Source: an uncultured Candidatus Midichloriaceae bacterium
GTDB lineage: Bacteria; Pseudomonadota; Alphaproteobacteria; Rickettsiales; Midichloriaceae
Direction: 5' to 3'
Length of the DNA: 29,917 bases
Assembly (NCBI GenBank): GCA_905479795.1
Contig: CAJQNX010000083.1
Coordinates: forward strand, 1 to 29,917
Made by a program: the position numbers and the translations under genes
The notes under the pieces: model-generated
Databases searched by the model: none
Seen by the model: the letters and a program-made list of their open reading frames with translations, nothing else
What the model was told of the DNA's origin: nothing
In this document: positions 1-8,638 of the stretch, one piece after another
Layout of the letters: each line of letters begins with the position of its first letter
Position numbering within the stretch: position 1 is the first letter of the stretch

Positions 1-507
1 TTATATAAAAACAAAAGCTCCACTAAAAATTAAACAATGCAAATAATCATAAGGAGTATATGTTTCGATTAAGAAGGCTAAAGCCACCAGTGCAGATGCA
101 ATATAAATGATAAAAAATATTGCAGTTATTACCGCAACTATTATCCTTAAAAATCCAGACTTATCATCAAATCTGTTTGACAAATAACTAGCAATAGTTA
201 CTGAATCACCATATTTTTGAGTTTTCACTCTAATTCTCCTAGCTATAAACTGCCAATTTAAGTATGCACCTATCGTCAATCCTATAGGCAACCAAATTTC
301 AGAAATTCCATTTAAAAATACAGCACCAGGAAGCGCCATCATTACCCATCCACTCATATCAGCAGCACCTGCACCCAATGCAGCTGTAATAGCATTCAAC
401 TTTCTACCACCTAGGGCAAAACCTTTGGAAGTTTTATTTTTTTTTGAAGAATGAATTCCTATTACAATTATTCCTATAAAATATAAAATTACTACTAATA
501 GCTTCAT
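1..507 (-). pseudogene. putP: Truncated sodium/proline symporter (SSS family, PutP-like), 5' part only
   Basis: The frame starts at ATG 505-507 and meets a stop at positions 1-3, giving 168 residues; PutP is normally about 490-500. The residues seen match the start of Na+/proline symporters: LGGR near residue 33, then AGAADMSGW (about 47-55), LPGAVFLNGISE and GAYLNWQ, which in the family form TM1-TM3 and the sodium/proline site. The stop falls right after AFVFI, where relatives continue into TM5. The codons before the stop contain a T run, so a one-base slip could have caused it; the rest would lie left of the window. It is divergent from the RNase T2 gene, 89 bp away. Family assignment is firm. 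Whether it is a true pseudogene or an assembly error cannot be decided here. Confidence 0.72.
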
Positions 508-596
508 TTAATTAATTTTTTTATTTTTATGACTTACCAAGAAAACTAATTCATTATACATTAAAACAAAATAAATGATAGGGTAAGATAAATTTC

Positions 597-1316
597 ATGC
601 TTCAAACAAGCCAATGTTCAATTTCAACTAAAATTATATTAATAATACACCTTATATTTTTTGGTATTATTTCATGTTTTGCTAAAATTAATCACAAGCC
701 TGATTTTATATCTGGAGATTTTGATTATTATGTTTTTGCCCAAAGCTGGTATCCTACATTTTGTATAAGCGGACAAAAAAATGAATGTAAAAATTTGACA
801 GAATATATGAAAAAAAATTTATCACCGCATGGTTTATGGCCAAATAAAAGTTCTGCCGAAAAATTTTCAAACCATCCCTCATATTGCATAAATAGCAATG
901 GTTGTGAAACTGATAAAAATTGTGATATAGATTGGAAAACGATTCAGAACTCTACTCTCAATAAAACACAAACAATGATGCCCATTAACTTAATGCGACA
1001 TGAGTGGCGCAAACATGGAACGTGCAGCACTTGTAATCAAGATCATTATTTTCAAAATATTTTAAGCTTACAAGCAAAATATAAAACACCTGATACCATC
1101 GTAGTTAATATTGGTAAAAATTTACCCTATAAGGAAATTTTAGAGGCGTTAGGAGGAAAAGACAAGGCAAATATTTTATGCAAAACAATAAATAATCAAC
1201 AATATTTAGAGCAGGTACATTATTTTCTAGACAAAAATCTCAAAGAAATTTCAAAAAAATATGATAAAACAAATTGTAATAAAAATGCAGAGATAAATAT
1301 TAAGAGCAACAATTAA
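597..1316 (+). CDS. Secreted ribonuclease T2 family protein
   Basis: 239 residues. Both catalytic segments of RNase T2 are present: CAS I as SPHGLWPN with His78, and CAS II as RHEWRKHGTCS with His135, Glu136 and His140. Family enzymes cleave single-stranded RNA through 2',3'-cyclic phosphates using these residues. A hydrophobic stretch at about residues 12-27 ends in IISC/CFA, so it has a signal peptide; IISC could be a lipobox, but ordinary cleavage after the following Ala is equally possible. Many cysteines (for example in TFC, NEC, SYC, NGCETDKNC, CSTC) suggest disulfides and a periplasmic or extracellular location. The start at 597 has only a weak purine-rich site (GGGTAAG) upstream. It stands alone on the plus strand, convergent with the RDD gene. 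Role inferred: RNA scavenging or action on host RNA. Confidence 0.93.
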   Translation: MLQTSQCSISTKIILIIHLIFFGIISCFAKINHKPDFISGDFDYYVFAQSWYPTFCISGQKNECKNLTEYMKKNLSPHGLWPNKSSAEKFSNHPSYCINSNGCETDKNCDIDWKTIQNSTLNKTQTMMPINLMRHEWRKHGTCSTCNQDHYFQNILSLQAKYKTPDTIVVNIGKNLPYKEILEALGGKDKANILCKTINNQQYLEQVHYFLDKNLKEISKKYDKTNCNKNAEINIKSNN

Positions 1317-1317
1317 T

Positions 1318-1346
1318 AAGAAAGTTAATCTCCGCTTTCTTTTTTT
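1318..1346 (+). terminator. Possible weak intrinsic terminator after RNase T2
   Basis: A perfect 7-bp stem (AAGAAAG at 1318-1324 with CTTTCTT at 1335-1341) with a 10-nt loop runs into seven T residues (1340-1346), just after the RNase T2 stop at a convergent junction. The stem is AT-rich and overlaps the 3' end of the RDD coding sequence, where the T run encodes lysines, so it may be chance. Confidence 0.3.
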
Positions 1347-1870
1347 CTAATCACCACTATTGTGTTTGCAAATTTATCATGCAACCCTTGTTTTTTCTTG
1401 GTAAAATCCGCCATAAACAAACCAATTCCCAATGTTAATAAATTAAAAATGTGCCCTACCATTCTCTTGATAGATTGTTTCATTGTTATATTATTGTAGT
1501 TGTCTGCATCAACTATTTTACATCTCATGATTAGCTTTCCAACAGATGCACTCATCTTAAACCAAAAAAATACGAAGTATACTATAACGAACATTAGCAT
1601 GATCAATTGCACCATAATATATCGTAAGTTACTCATAGTATCTAAGAACGAATCAATCACTGATGAGAAAGTCATAGTTTTAACTTGTTCAATATTTCTA
1701 TCAATATCAACCATATGACTAGTATCAAATCCAAAAAATATCATCATTAGCAAATTCATAATTGGAGATAGCACTAACGTTATAATTACAACATCAATCC
1801 CAAATGCAATTATTTTTCTATTTAGAGAAGCATATTCATATTTTGATTTAATATTTGAATTTTTAGTCAT
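1325..1870 (-). CDS. RDD family membrane protein
   Basis: 181 residues with the RDD-domain signature near the start: NRKIIAFGIDVVIITL with Arg18 and Asp26, the conserved Arg/Asp pair of the family, followed by hydrophobic segments at about 20-47, 88-108 and 138-155. The KMSASVGKLIMRCKIVD block (about 106-122) is the typical second half of the domain. The function of RDD proteins is mostly unsettled; some have been linked to ion transport. Its ATG lies inside the end of serS (8-bp overlap), so it is very likely translated together with serS in the tatC-serS-RDD cluster. Confidence 0.85.
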   Translation of the reverse strand: MTKNSNIKSKYEYASLNRKIIAFGIDVVIITLVLSPIMNLLMMIFFGFDTSHMVDIDRNIEQVKTMTFSSVIDSFLDTMSNLRYIMVQLIMLMFVIVYFVFFWFKMSASVGKLIMRCKIVDADNYNNITMKQSIKRMVGHIFNLLTLGIGLFMADFTKKKQGLHDKFANTIVVIRKKESGD

Positions 1871-3143
1871 TTTCTTTTTTAATTATTTTTTGATTTTGCA
1901 TAAAAGGTTGTAATTCCGCTGGAATGGAAATGCTACCATCTTCATTTTGATAATTTTCAATAATGGCGATCATTGTTCTACCTACCGCTAAACCTGAGCC
2001 ATTTAGAGTATGCATAAAATAATTTTTACCATCCTTGAGAGATTTATATCTAGCCTTCATTCTTCTTGCTTGAAATTCACCACAATTTGAACAACTAGAA
2101 ATCTCTCTATACCTTTTTTCATATGGCAACCAAACTTCAAGATCGTAAGTTTTTTGAGAACAAAATCCAATATCTTGAGTACAAAGAAGAGATACCCTAT
2201 ATGGCAATTCTAATTTTTGTAAAATAGTTTCTGCAGCACTTGTTATCCTTTCTAACTCATTTCCTGACTCCTCTGGCTTAACAATACTAATTAACTCTAC
2301 TTTAGAAAATTGGTGTTGTCTCATCATTCCTTTGGTATCCCTTCCTGCACTTCCAGCTTCTGAGCGAAAGCATTGAGTATACCCCACATACCTTACTGGT
2401 AATTTACTCTCCGATGTAATTTCATCTGCTGCCATGCATATAAGAGGAATTTCAGAAGTGGGTATTAGTCTATATCCATTTGTAGTTTTAAACGAATCTT
2501 CCTCAAATTTTGGCAATTGCCCAGCTTTAAACATTGTTTCTTCTAATACCAATGCTGGGGGGAATACTTCCTCAAATCCAAATTCTCTAACATGAACATC
2601 AAGCATAAAAGTTGCAAGCGCCCTTTCTAACCTAACAAAATCTTTTCTTAGTATAACAAATCTTGAGCCTGAAATTTTTGCTGCAGTCTTAAAATCCATT
2701 AGTCCTAGACTTTCACCTATGTCATAATGTGAGCGAACTGCAAAATCATAATGCCTTGGCTCCCCAAATTTTTTTATAACTTTATTATCTTCTTCTTTTT
2801 CACCATATGGCACCCCTTCTTCAGGGATATTAGGAAGCGTGATTAAAAAATTATTTAGCTTTTCTTGTGCTTCATTTTTTTGCTCTTCTAAAATATGCAA
2901 TTTATGCTTAATATCATAGCCCCTTTCCTGTAATATTTTAAACTTCTCATCTTCATGATGAATAGAGGATATTTGCTTAGCAATCTCTTTCCTTTCATGC
3001 TGCAAATCCTGAATTTTAGACTTATTTTCTCGCACAATATTATCAATAAATAATATTTCCTCGGAACATGAGTGAATACCTCTATCCTTCATTCCCTTAT
3101 CGAATAATTTGCTGTTTTCTCTTATAAATTTGATATCATGCAT
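1863..3143 (-). CDS. serS: Seryl-tRNA synthetase
   Basis: 426 residues, normal length for bacterial SerRS. Residues about 25-100 form the charged N-terminal helical arm that binds the long variable arm of tRNA-Ser. The class II core follows: motif 2 as FRSEAGSAGRDTKGMMRQHQF (Arg260 in FRSE) and motif 3 as NGSGLAVGRTMIAIIENYQ near the C terminus, with TSEIPL (serine/ATP pocket) before motif 2. It charges tRNA-Ser with serine in the cytosol. It begins 2 bp after the tatC reading frame ends and overlaps the RDD gene, so the three form one transcription unit. No key residue appears missing. Confidence 0.98.
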   Translation of the reverse strand: MHDIKFIRENSKLFDKGMKDRGIHSCSEEILFIDNIVRENKSKIQDLQHERKEIAKQISSIHHEDEKFKILQERGYDIKHKLHILEEQKNEAQEKLNNFLITLPNIPEEGVPYGEKEEDNKVIKKFGEPRHYDFAVRSHYDIGESLGLMDFKTAAKISGSRFVILRKDFVRLERALATFMLDVHVREFGFEEVFPPALVLEETMFKAGQLPKFEEDSFKTTNGYRLIPTSEIPLICMAADEITSESKLPVRYVGYTQCFRSEAGSAGRDTKGMMRQHQFSKVELISIVKPEESGNELERITSAAETILQKLELPYRVSLLCTQDIGFCSQKTYDLEVWLPYEKRYREISSCSNCGEFQARRMKARYKSLKDGKNYFMHTLNGSGLAVGRTMIAIIENYQNEDGSISIPAELQPFMQNQKIIKKEND

Positions 3144-3145
3144 AT

Positions 3146-3900
3146 TTATTTTATTCTTTTACATAAAAATATAGAAATTTCATATAACAACACCAATGGT
3201 AATGCAAGTATCACTTGGCTAATTACATCTGGTGGTGTAAGTATAGCAGCTAAAATGAAAATTAAAACTACTGCATACCTTCTAAATTTTTTTAATTGCA
3301 GGTAGTTAATTATCTTTAATTTCGTTAACATCATCAATAATATTGGCAATTGGAATGCCAATCCAAACCCTATAAATAATTCTACAACCAGATCTACGTA
3401 TTCACTTACCTTTGCCTCCAATATAATTGGAATGCCATTTTTTGGGTTAATATTTTGAAAACTTATAAAAAACTTCCATGTTATTGGCATCACAATAAAG
3501 TATACCAGCAAAACTCCTATCAAAAATAATAATGGAGGGAAAAAAATATAAGGCATAATAGTTTTTTTTTCATCTCTATATAATCCAGGCTCTAGAAATT
3601 TATAAAGTTGATAGAAAAAATTGGTGAACATAAAAAGAAACTTGAAATAAAAGAGATTTTTAATTCGGTCATAAAGCCTTCGGTTAACTTGGTATATATA
3701 AAGTGAAAATTTCCATAATCTCCTGAAAGGCTAGCCAACGGCTTTGAAAGGAAGCGAAATATATCCCAACTAAACTGAAAAGTTATAATTGTAACAATTA
3801 TAAATGAAAGTACAACTTTCATTAAACAAGATCTGAACTCTAAAAAGTGTTCCGCAAGAGTAAATCCTTCTAATTTGTGTTTGCTGTTTCTTGACATCAT
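3146..3900 (-). pseudogene. tatC: Twin-arginine translocase subunit TatC, split by a -1 frameshift
   Basis: Two overlapping frames together make one TatC. The N-terminal frame (from ATG 3898-3900) carries FTLAEHFLEFRSCLMKV and runs to FFLCSPIF before losing homology and stopping near 3592. The C-terminal frame resumes with FYQLYKFLEPGLYRDEKK and continues through ILTPPDVISQ to the stop at 3146. They join perfectly at the six-A run at 3615-3620 (T6 in the coding strand): one extra T would read SPIFFYQLYKFLEPGLY, exactly the family pattern, giving about 251 residues and six membrane segments, the usual size. TatC is the receptor for twin-arginine signal peptides in the inner membrane. The gene is otherwise well conserved, so this is a recent mutation, an assembly error in a homopolymer, or a site where slippage restores the frame. 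First gene of the tatC-serS-RDD cluster. Confidence 0.88.
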
Positions 3901-3920
3901 ATACAAGTATTAATTCCATG

Positions 3921-3948
3921 ATTGTATACAAATAGTCTATAAAATCAA
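3921..3948 (-). promoter_or_regulatory. Sigma70-type promoter for tatC-serS-RDD
   Basis: On the minus strand, TTGATT (3943-3948) and TACAAT (3921-3926, 5 of 6 to consensus) are separated by 16 nt. Transcription would start around 3914, some 14 nt before the tatC ATG at 3900. Found by eye. Confidence 0.5.
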
Positions 3949-4276
3949 ACTACTTTCCTTAACACATCCCCACCTCTATTCTTTATCACTAGCAGCTACC
4001 CTGCCTACATCTACATTTTTTTATCACCTCTATCTCAAATAACACCTCAGTAAAACTCTCTTAAACCAATTCACACTTACCTTTAAAAGGAGTAATTAAT
4101 CTACAGCGTTACTGCAAATAAACCTTACTTCTATCAATCATAAGTTATTATTCTAACATTAATAAGCATAAATTTTATAAATTGGCACTTAAAACCTCCA
4201 ATAATACGAAATGCAGCAAGCCTAAATATGAATTCAATAAATCACTAACCTTCCAATAATTTTAGTTTCTATATAT
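3949..4276. other. Intergenic region with no recognised gene
   Basis: About 330 bp upstream of the tatC promoter. It holds a relatively C-rich stretch on plus (about 3958-4045) but no ORF of note, no tRNA and no convincing hairpin that I could see. It may be decayed coding DNA. Confidence 0.5.
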
Positions 4277-4630
4277 TTACAATTCAAGATGATCAAAATT
4301 GAAGTGACCTTGATTCATATCAAAAACAAATGCTATCTTTTCAATAAAATCAACACAATTATCTGATTCATACCACCCTTTATGTTGCATTTTTTGACTG
4401 CCCCAAGATATGCACTCTTTAAATTTTCCATCCTCACACTTAAATCTTTCTGGGTGAAATGAATTTTCTCCCATTAATTCAACATAATTATTACAAGTTA
4501 ATTCCTTCCCACCAAACCCTATAAATAAATCTTTTTGATATGGATGATCTTTTTTGGTAGTTAGAAAAGCTTTAGTAAAGCCATCCTCTGCTTTACAAAT
4601 ATTAGCCCTATTGTAAAATGCTGCTATAAA
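4277..4630 (-). pseudogene. Unrecognised ORF, probably a 5'-truncated gene remnant
   Basis: The frame is open from just after a stop at 4631-4633 down to the stop at 4277, about 117 codons, but its only ATG is at 4472-4474, which would give 65 residues. The residues before that Met (including DLFIGFGGKELTCNNYVEL) look as protein-like as those after it (FHPERFKCEDGKFKECISW), so the ATG seems internal and the real start is lost or non-standard. The product would be soluble, with four or five cysteines and no membrane segment. I recognise no family. It lies 17 bp after the end of cysS on the same strand and could be read through from the sucA operon. Either a remnant or a small gene starting at 4474. 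Confidence 0.5.
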
Positions 4631-4647
4631 TTATTATTACATAATTT

Positions 4648-5994
4648 TCAATTTTTAGTTATCTCATAGCCATCTTTTGTATCAATAATCTTATATCCAT
4701 GCCCCTCTATTTGCATCCTAATTTTATCAGCCTCTTCCCATTTTTTATTTGCTTTTAGTTTTTTTCTCTCCTCTGCAAGCTTTATAATTTCTGGAGTTAA
4801 TTGAATTTCTCCAAATTTCTCTTTAAGATTAAGACCTAGAAAATTACAACAATTAAGTAAATCTATAGCATAATTTTCATCACCTTTTAGAGCCTTACTT
4901 GATAATTTATGAATAAAGGAAAGTGCAAGTGGCGTATTTAAATCATCCGCTATATTTGATAAAAATTCCTCTGGTATCTTCCTTGAATTTACATCAAGTT
5001 TTTCATTATATTTTTGAATAGATTTTTGAAACTTAACTATGCTTTTTTGTGAATCTTCTAATGCTTTTTGATTGAAATCAAGTGGCCTTCTATAATGTGA
5101 AGTTAGATAAAAACACCTTAATGCTGTTCCACTAATTCCTTTATCTAGCAACTCTTTGACAGTTATGAAATTTCTAAGACTTTTGCTCATCTTATCACCT
5201 TCTACTGTCAAAAATCCATTATGAACCCAATATTTTGCAAATTTATTATTCTTTGATTCACATATACTTTGAGCTATTTCATTTTCATGATGAGGGAAAA
5301 CTAAATCAACACCCCCTCCATGAATATCAAAATTATCTCCCAAATATTTTTTACTCATAACAGAGCACTCAATGTGCCACCCTGGTCTACCATCACCCCA
5401 TGGACTTGAAAAATACATTTGTTCATGTTGTTTTTTTGGCTTCCATAATACAAAATCCAGTGGATTTTTCTTTAACTCTGAAATCTCAATTCTTGAACCA
5501 ATATCTTGATCATCAATTTTCCTTTTTGAAAGTTTTCCGTAGTCAGCACAACTATCAATGTTAAAATATACATGGCCCTCATTAAGATAAGCGTGCCCTA
5601 AGTTTATCAGCCTTGTAATCATAGCTATCATCTCAGAAATGTTTTCTGTAGCCTTAGGCTCTTGATTGGGAATCAAGCAATTCAAATGCCCTAAATCATC
5701 ATGAAAATATTTTGTAATTCTTGTTGTTAATGACTCAATGCTCTCATTATTTTTATTTGCAGAATTAATAATTTTATCATCAACATCGGTAATATTTCTG
5801 ACATACGTAACCTTAGGATATAAATTTCTCAATAATCTAAATAAAAGATCAAACACCACAGATGATCTAGCATTACCAATGTGTGGTCTGTCATAAACTG
5901 TAGGACCACATACGTACATTTTAACACTACTTTTATCAATAGGTACAAACTCTTCTTTTTTACCAGAAAGCGTATTTGTTAAAAAAATTTTCAA
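4648..5994 (-). CDS. cysS: Cysteinyl-tRNA synthetase
   Basis: 448 residues, slightly short of the E. coli enzyme (461). Class I signatures are intact: YVCGPTVYDRPHIGN with zinc ligand Cys29 and HIGN at 38-41, WHIECSVMS and HGGGVDLVFPHHENE (further zinc ligands and the substrate pocket), and KMSKS at 268-272. It activates cysteine and loads tRNA-Cys in the cytosol. It is the last gene of the tight minus-strand run sucA-sucB-lpdA-cysS, only 8 bp after lpdA, so expression is probably tied to that operon. Start at ATG 5992-5994 fits the family N terminus. Confidence 0.98.
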   Translation of the reverse strand: MKIFLTNTLSGKKEEFVPIDKSSVKMYVCGPTVYDRPHIGNARSSVVFDLLFRLLRNLYPKVTYVRNITDVDDKIINSANKNNESIESLTTRITKYFHDDLGHLNCLIPNQEPKATENISEMIAMITRLINLGHAYLNEGHVYFNIDSCADYGKLSKRKIDDQDIGSRIEISELKKNPLDFVLWKPKKQHEQMYFSSPWGDGRPGWHIECSVMSKKYLGDNFDIHGGGVDLVFPHHENEIAQSICESKNNKFAKYWVHNGFLTVEGDKMSKSLRNFITVKELLDKGISGTALRCFYLTSHYRRPLDFNQKALEDSQKSIVKFQKSIQKYNEKLDVNSRKIPEEFLSNIADDLNTPLALSFIHKLSSKALKGDENYAIDLLNCCNFLGLNLKEKFGEIQLTPEIIKLAEERKKLKANKKWEEADKIRMQIEGHGYKIIDTKDGYEITKN

Positions 5995-6002
5995 TTGAAA
6001 AA

Positions 6003-7406
6003 TTATAAATGAATTGGTTTAAAGTATGTAGCAAGAGAGGCCTCTTTTATAGCTTCATTTAGTGTTGGATGAGGATTACAAACCCTTGCTAAATCTTCTG
6101 ATGCTGCTTTAAATTCCATAGCAACAGCTATCTCAGCAATTAATTCTCCTGCAGCATCACCTATTATATGAGCGCCCAAGACCTGATCAGTTTCTTTACA
6201 AGCGATAATCTTCACAAATCCATCCGTTTCCCCAGATGTCCTAGCCCTGCTATTTGCAAGAAATGGAAATTTACCAATCTTGTATTCAATATTATTGTTT
6301 TTCAACTCATCCTCAGTTTGACCAATAGTAGCAATCTCTGGATGCGTATAAATTACGCTTGGTATTGCATCATAATTGATATGGCCATGTTGCCCATCAA
6401 TAATTTCAGCAACAACAACACCTTCATCAGATGCCTTATGTGCAAGCATTGGACCTGCAATAACATCACCAATAGCATAAATATTTGGGATATTTGTCCT
6501 AAGTTGTCCATTTACTACCACTCTGCCTCTTTCATCCAACTCCACACCTATTATATCCAAACCTAGTGCTTCAGTATTTGGCTTTCTGCCAACAGCAACT
6601 AAAACAATATCACAGTCCATTTTTTCTGAATTATTGCCAGATACTGATGTAACCTCAACTTCCACTTTATCATTTGTAATTTCTGCCGATATCACTTTGG
6701 AGGAAAGCTTAAAAAGCAAACCCTGTTTTTCAAATATCTTCTTAGCTTCTTTTCTTACATCATTGTCAAAACCAGGTAAAATATTATCCGCAAATTCTAT
6801 AACTTCGACATCTGCACCAAGTCTCGACCATACTGAGCCCAACTCAAGCCCAATTACTCCTGCCCCTATCACAATCATCTTCTTAGGAACTTTTTTAAGA
6901 GATAATGCACCATCTGAGGCAACTATTCTCTCCTCATCAATTTGGATACTTGGCAAAGCAACTGGAACAGAACCTGTTGCAATTATTATATTATCCGCCT
7001 CTAATAATTTATTTTCACCATCATTTAAATCCACTGATATTGTATTGTTTGATTCAAATTTTCCAAGCCCGTAAAAATAATCAATTTTATTCTTTTTGAA
7101 TAAACCAGCTATACCTTGCCCTAAACCAGAAACCGTTGAATCTTTAGTTTCCATTATTTTATCCAATGAGAAGCTAATATTTTCACACTCTATTCCTCTT
7201 GATGCAAAATTATGTTTTGCATCATGGTACTTATGAGTTGTATTTAACAATGATTTCGATGGAATACACCCCACATTTAAACATGTGCCACCTAAAAATT
7301 CTTTATTATCTACACATGCAACCTTTTTACCGAGTTGAGCAGCCTTAATAGCAGCAACATACCCACCAGGTCCACCACCTATAACTAAAACATCATACTT
7401 TTCCAT
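6003..7406 (-). CDS. lpdA: Dihydrolipoyl dehydrogenase (E3)
   Basis: 467 residues, normal family length. FAD-binding GGGPGGYVAA at residues 10-19; redox-active disulfide in GGTCLNVGCIPSKS (Cys42 and Cys47); NAD-binding GAGVIGLELGS near residue 181; and the C-terminal interface with the catalytic His446-Glu451 pair in NPHPTLNEA. It reoxidises dihydrolipoamide on E2 and reduces NAD+. It follows sucB by 23 bp, so it is the E3 of the 2-oxoglutarate dehydrogenase complex encoded by this operon; it may also serve other lipoyl complexes such as pyruvate dehydrogenase. Confidence 0.98.
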   Translation of the reverse strand: MEKYDVLVIGGGPGGYVAAIKAAQLGKKVACVDNKEFLGGTCLNVGCIPSKSLLNTTHKYHDAKHNFASRGIECENISFSLDKIMETKDSTVSGLGQGIAGLFKKNKIDYFYGLGKFESNNTISVDLNDGENKLLEADNIIIATGSVPVALPSIQIDEERIVASDGALSLKKVPKKMIVIGAGVIGLELGSVWSRLGADVEVIEFADNILPGFDNDVRKEAKKIFEKQGLLFKLSSKVISAEITNDKVEVEVTSVSGNNSEKMDCDIVLVAVGRKPNTEALGLDIIGVELDERGRVVVNGQLRTNIPNIYAIGDVIAGPMLAHKASDEGVVVAEIIDGQHGHINYDAIPSVIYTHPEIATIGQTEDELKNNNIEYKIGKFPFLANSRARTSGETDGFVKIIACKETDQVLGAHIIGDAAGELIAEIAVAMEFKAASEDLARVCNPHPTLNEAIKEASLATYFKPIHL

Positions 7407-7429
7407 AATATAAAACCCTAAATAATTGA

Positions 7430-8623
7430 TTATAATCCAAACAGAAGCTTTTCAGGAGTTTCTACCATTTCTTTTATCCTCCTTAAAAATGTAACCGCCT
7501 CACCTCCATCTATGATTCTATGATCATAGGAAAGAGCTATATACATCATCGGACGTATTACAACTTCGCCGGCAACAGCAATAGGCCTCTGTACAATATT
7601 ATGCATCCCAAGTATGCCAGATTGAGGTGGATTAATAATTGGAGTAGACAATAAAGAACCATATATCCCACCATTTGTTATACTAAATGTTCCTCCTTGC
7701 ATATCACTCATTGCAAGCTTACCTTCTCTTGCTTTTTTACCAAGCCCTACAATATTTTTTTCTATATCAGCATGGTTCATTTTATCAGCGTTTTTAACAA
7801 CTGGAACAACAAGCCCTTGCTCTGTCCCCACGGCAACACCGATATTATAGTAATTCTTATAGACTAAATAATCTCCGTCTATTTCTGCATTAACAGCTGG
7901 TATTTCTTTTAAGGCAGCAACCGTAGCCTTAACAAAAAATGACATAAATCCAAGTTTTACCCCATACTTTTCTTTAAATGCATCTTGATAATCTTTTCTG
8001 CATTTCATAACTACCGACATATCCACCTCATTAAAGGTTGATAATATTGCAGCCGTATTTTGTGATTCTTTAAGCCTTTTAGCAATTGTTTTTCTTAATC
8101 TAGTCATTTTTATTCTTTCCTCAGATTGCTCTTGAGGATGAGAAATTGCTGGGACTTCTATCTTAGCATTTGAAATTGCAGATAACACATCACCTTTGGT
8201 AACACGCCCATCCTTTCCAGTAGTATTTGCTATATTTTGCAAATTATGCTCTGAAGCAATTTTACTAGCAGCTGGAGAAAAAATTTGATCATTACTAACT
8301 TGTGGCTGGATATGTTGAGCTTCGCTAAAGTCCTTAGTGCTCTCATCTAAGTCTGTCTGAATATTCTCTTGTACTTCAGCAACTTCACCTTCTTCTAGGA
8401 AACCCAACGTATCACCTACTGCTACTACATCTCCTTCATTAAATTTTATATCACTAATTGTTCCTGATGCAGGCGCATTCACTTCCAGTGTTATCTTATC
8501 AGTTTCAAGCTCTATTAGGAGTTCATCAACTCCAATTTGCTCTCCAACTTTTTTATGCCATTTTGCTATGGTAGCTTCTGTAACTGACTCTCCTAGCGAT
8601 GGAACTATTATATTGATTGCCAT
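7430..8623 (-). CDS. sucB: Dihydrolipoyl succinyltransferase (E2 of 2-oxoglutarate dehydrogenase)
   Basis: 397 residues. One N-terminal lipoyl domain (residues 1-77) with the lipoyl lysine Lys43 in ETDKITLEV; a linker; a peripheral-subunit binding domain at about 115-150 (SPAASKIASEH, GKDGRVTKGDV); and the catalytic acyltransferase domain from about 170, ending in SYDHRIIDGGEA with catalytic His368 and Asp372. It moves the succinyl group from E1 to CoA and forms the core of the complex. The single lipoyl domain and position after sucA identify it as SucB rather than AceF. Gap to sucA is 15 bp. Confidence 0.98.
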   Translation of the reverse strand: MAINIIVPSLGESVTEATIAKWHKKVGEQIGVDELLIELETDKITLEVNAPASGTISDIKFNEGDVVAVGDTLGFLEEGEVAEVQENIQTDLDESTKDFSEAQHIQPQVSNDQIFSPAASKIASEHNLQNIANTTGKDGRVTKGDVLSAISNAKIEVPAISHPQEQSEERIKMTRLRKTIAKRLKESQNTAAILSTFNEVDMSVVMKCRKDYQDAFKEKYGVKLGFMSFFVKATVAALKEIPAVNAEIDGDYLVYKNYYNIGVAVGTEQGLVVPVVKNADKMNHADIEKNIVGLGKKAREGKLAMSDMQGGTFSITNGGIYGSLLSTPIINPPQSGILGMHNIVQRPIAVAGEVVIRPMMYIALSYDHRIIDGGEAVTFLRRIKEMVETPEKLLFGL

Positions 8624-8638
8624 AATTTCTAACTCCTA

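Noticed and set aside
4210..4221. 12-mer AATGCAGCAAGC shared with 16171-16182, as a possible dispersed repeat
   Set aside because: Many 12-mers repeat by chance in 30 kb of biased DNA and the similarity fades within about 10 bases on either side.
6168..7099. Plus-strand ORFs of 64-146 residues opposite lpdA
   Set aside because: They are antisense shadows of a strongly conserved gene and have no family features.
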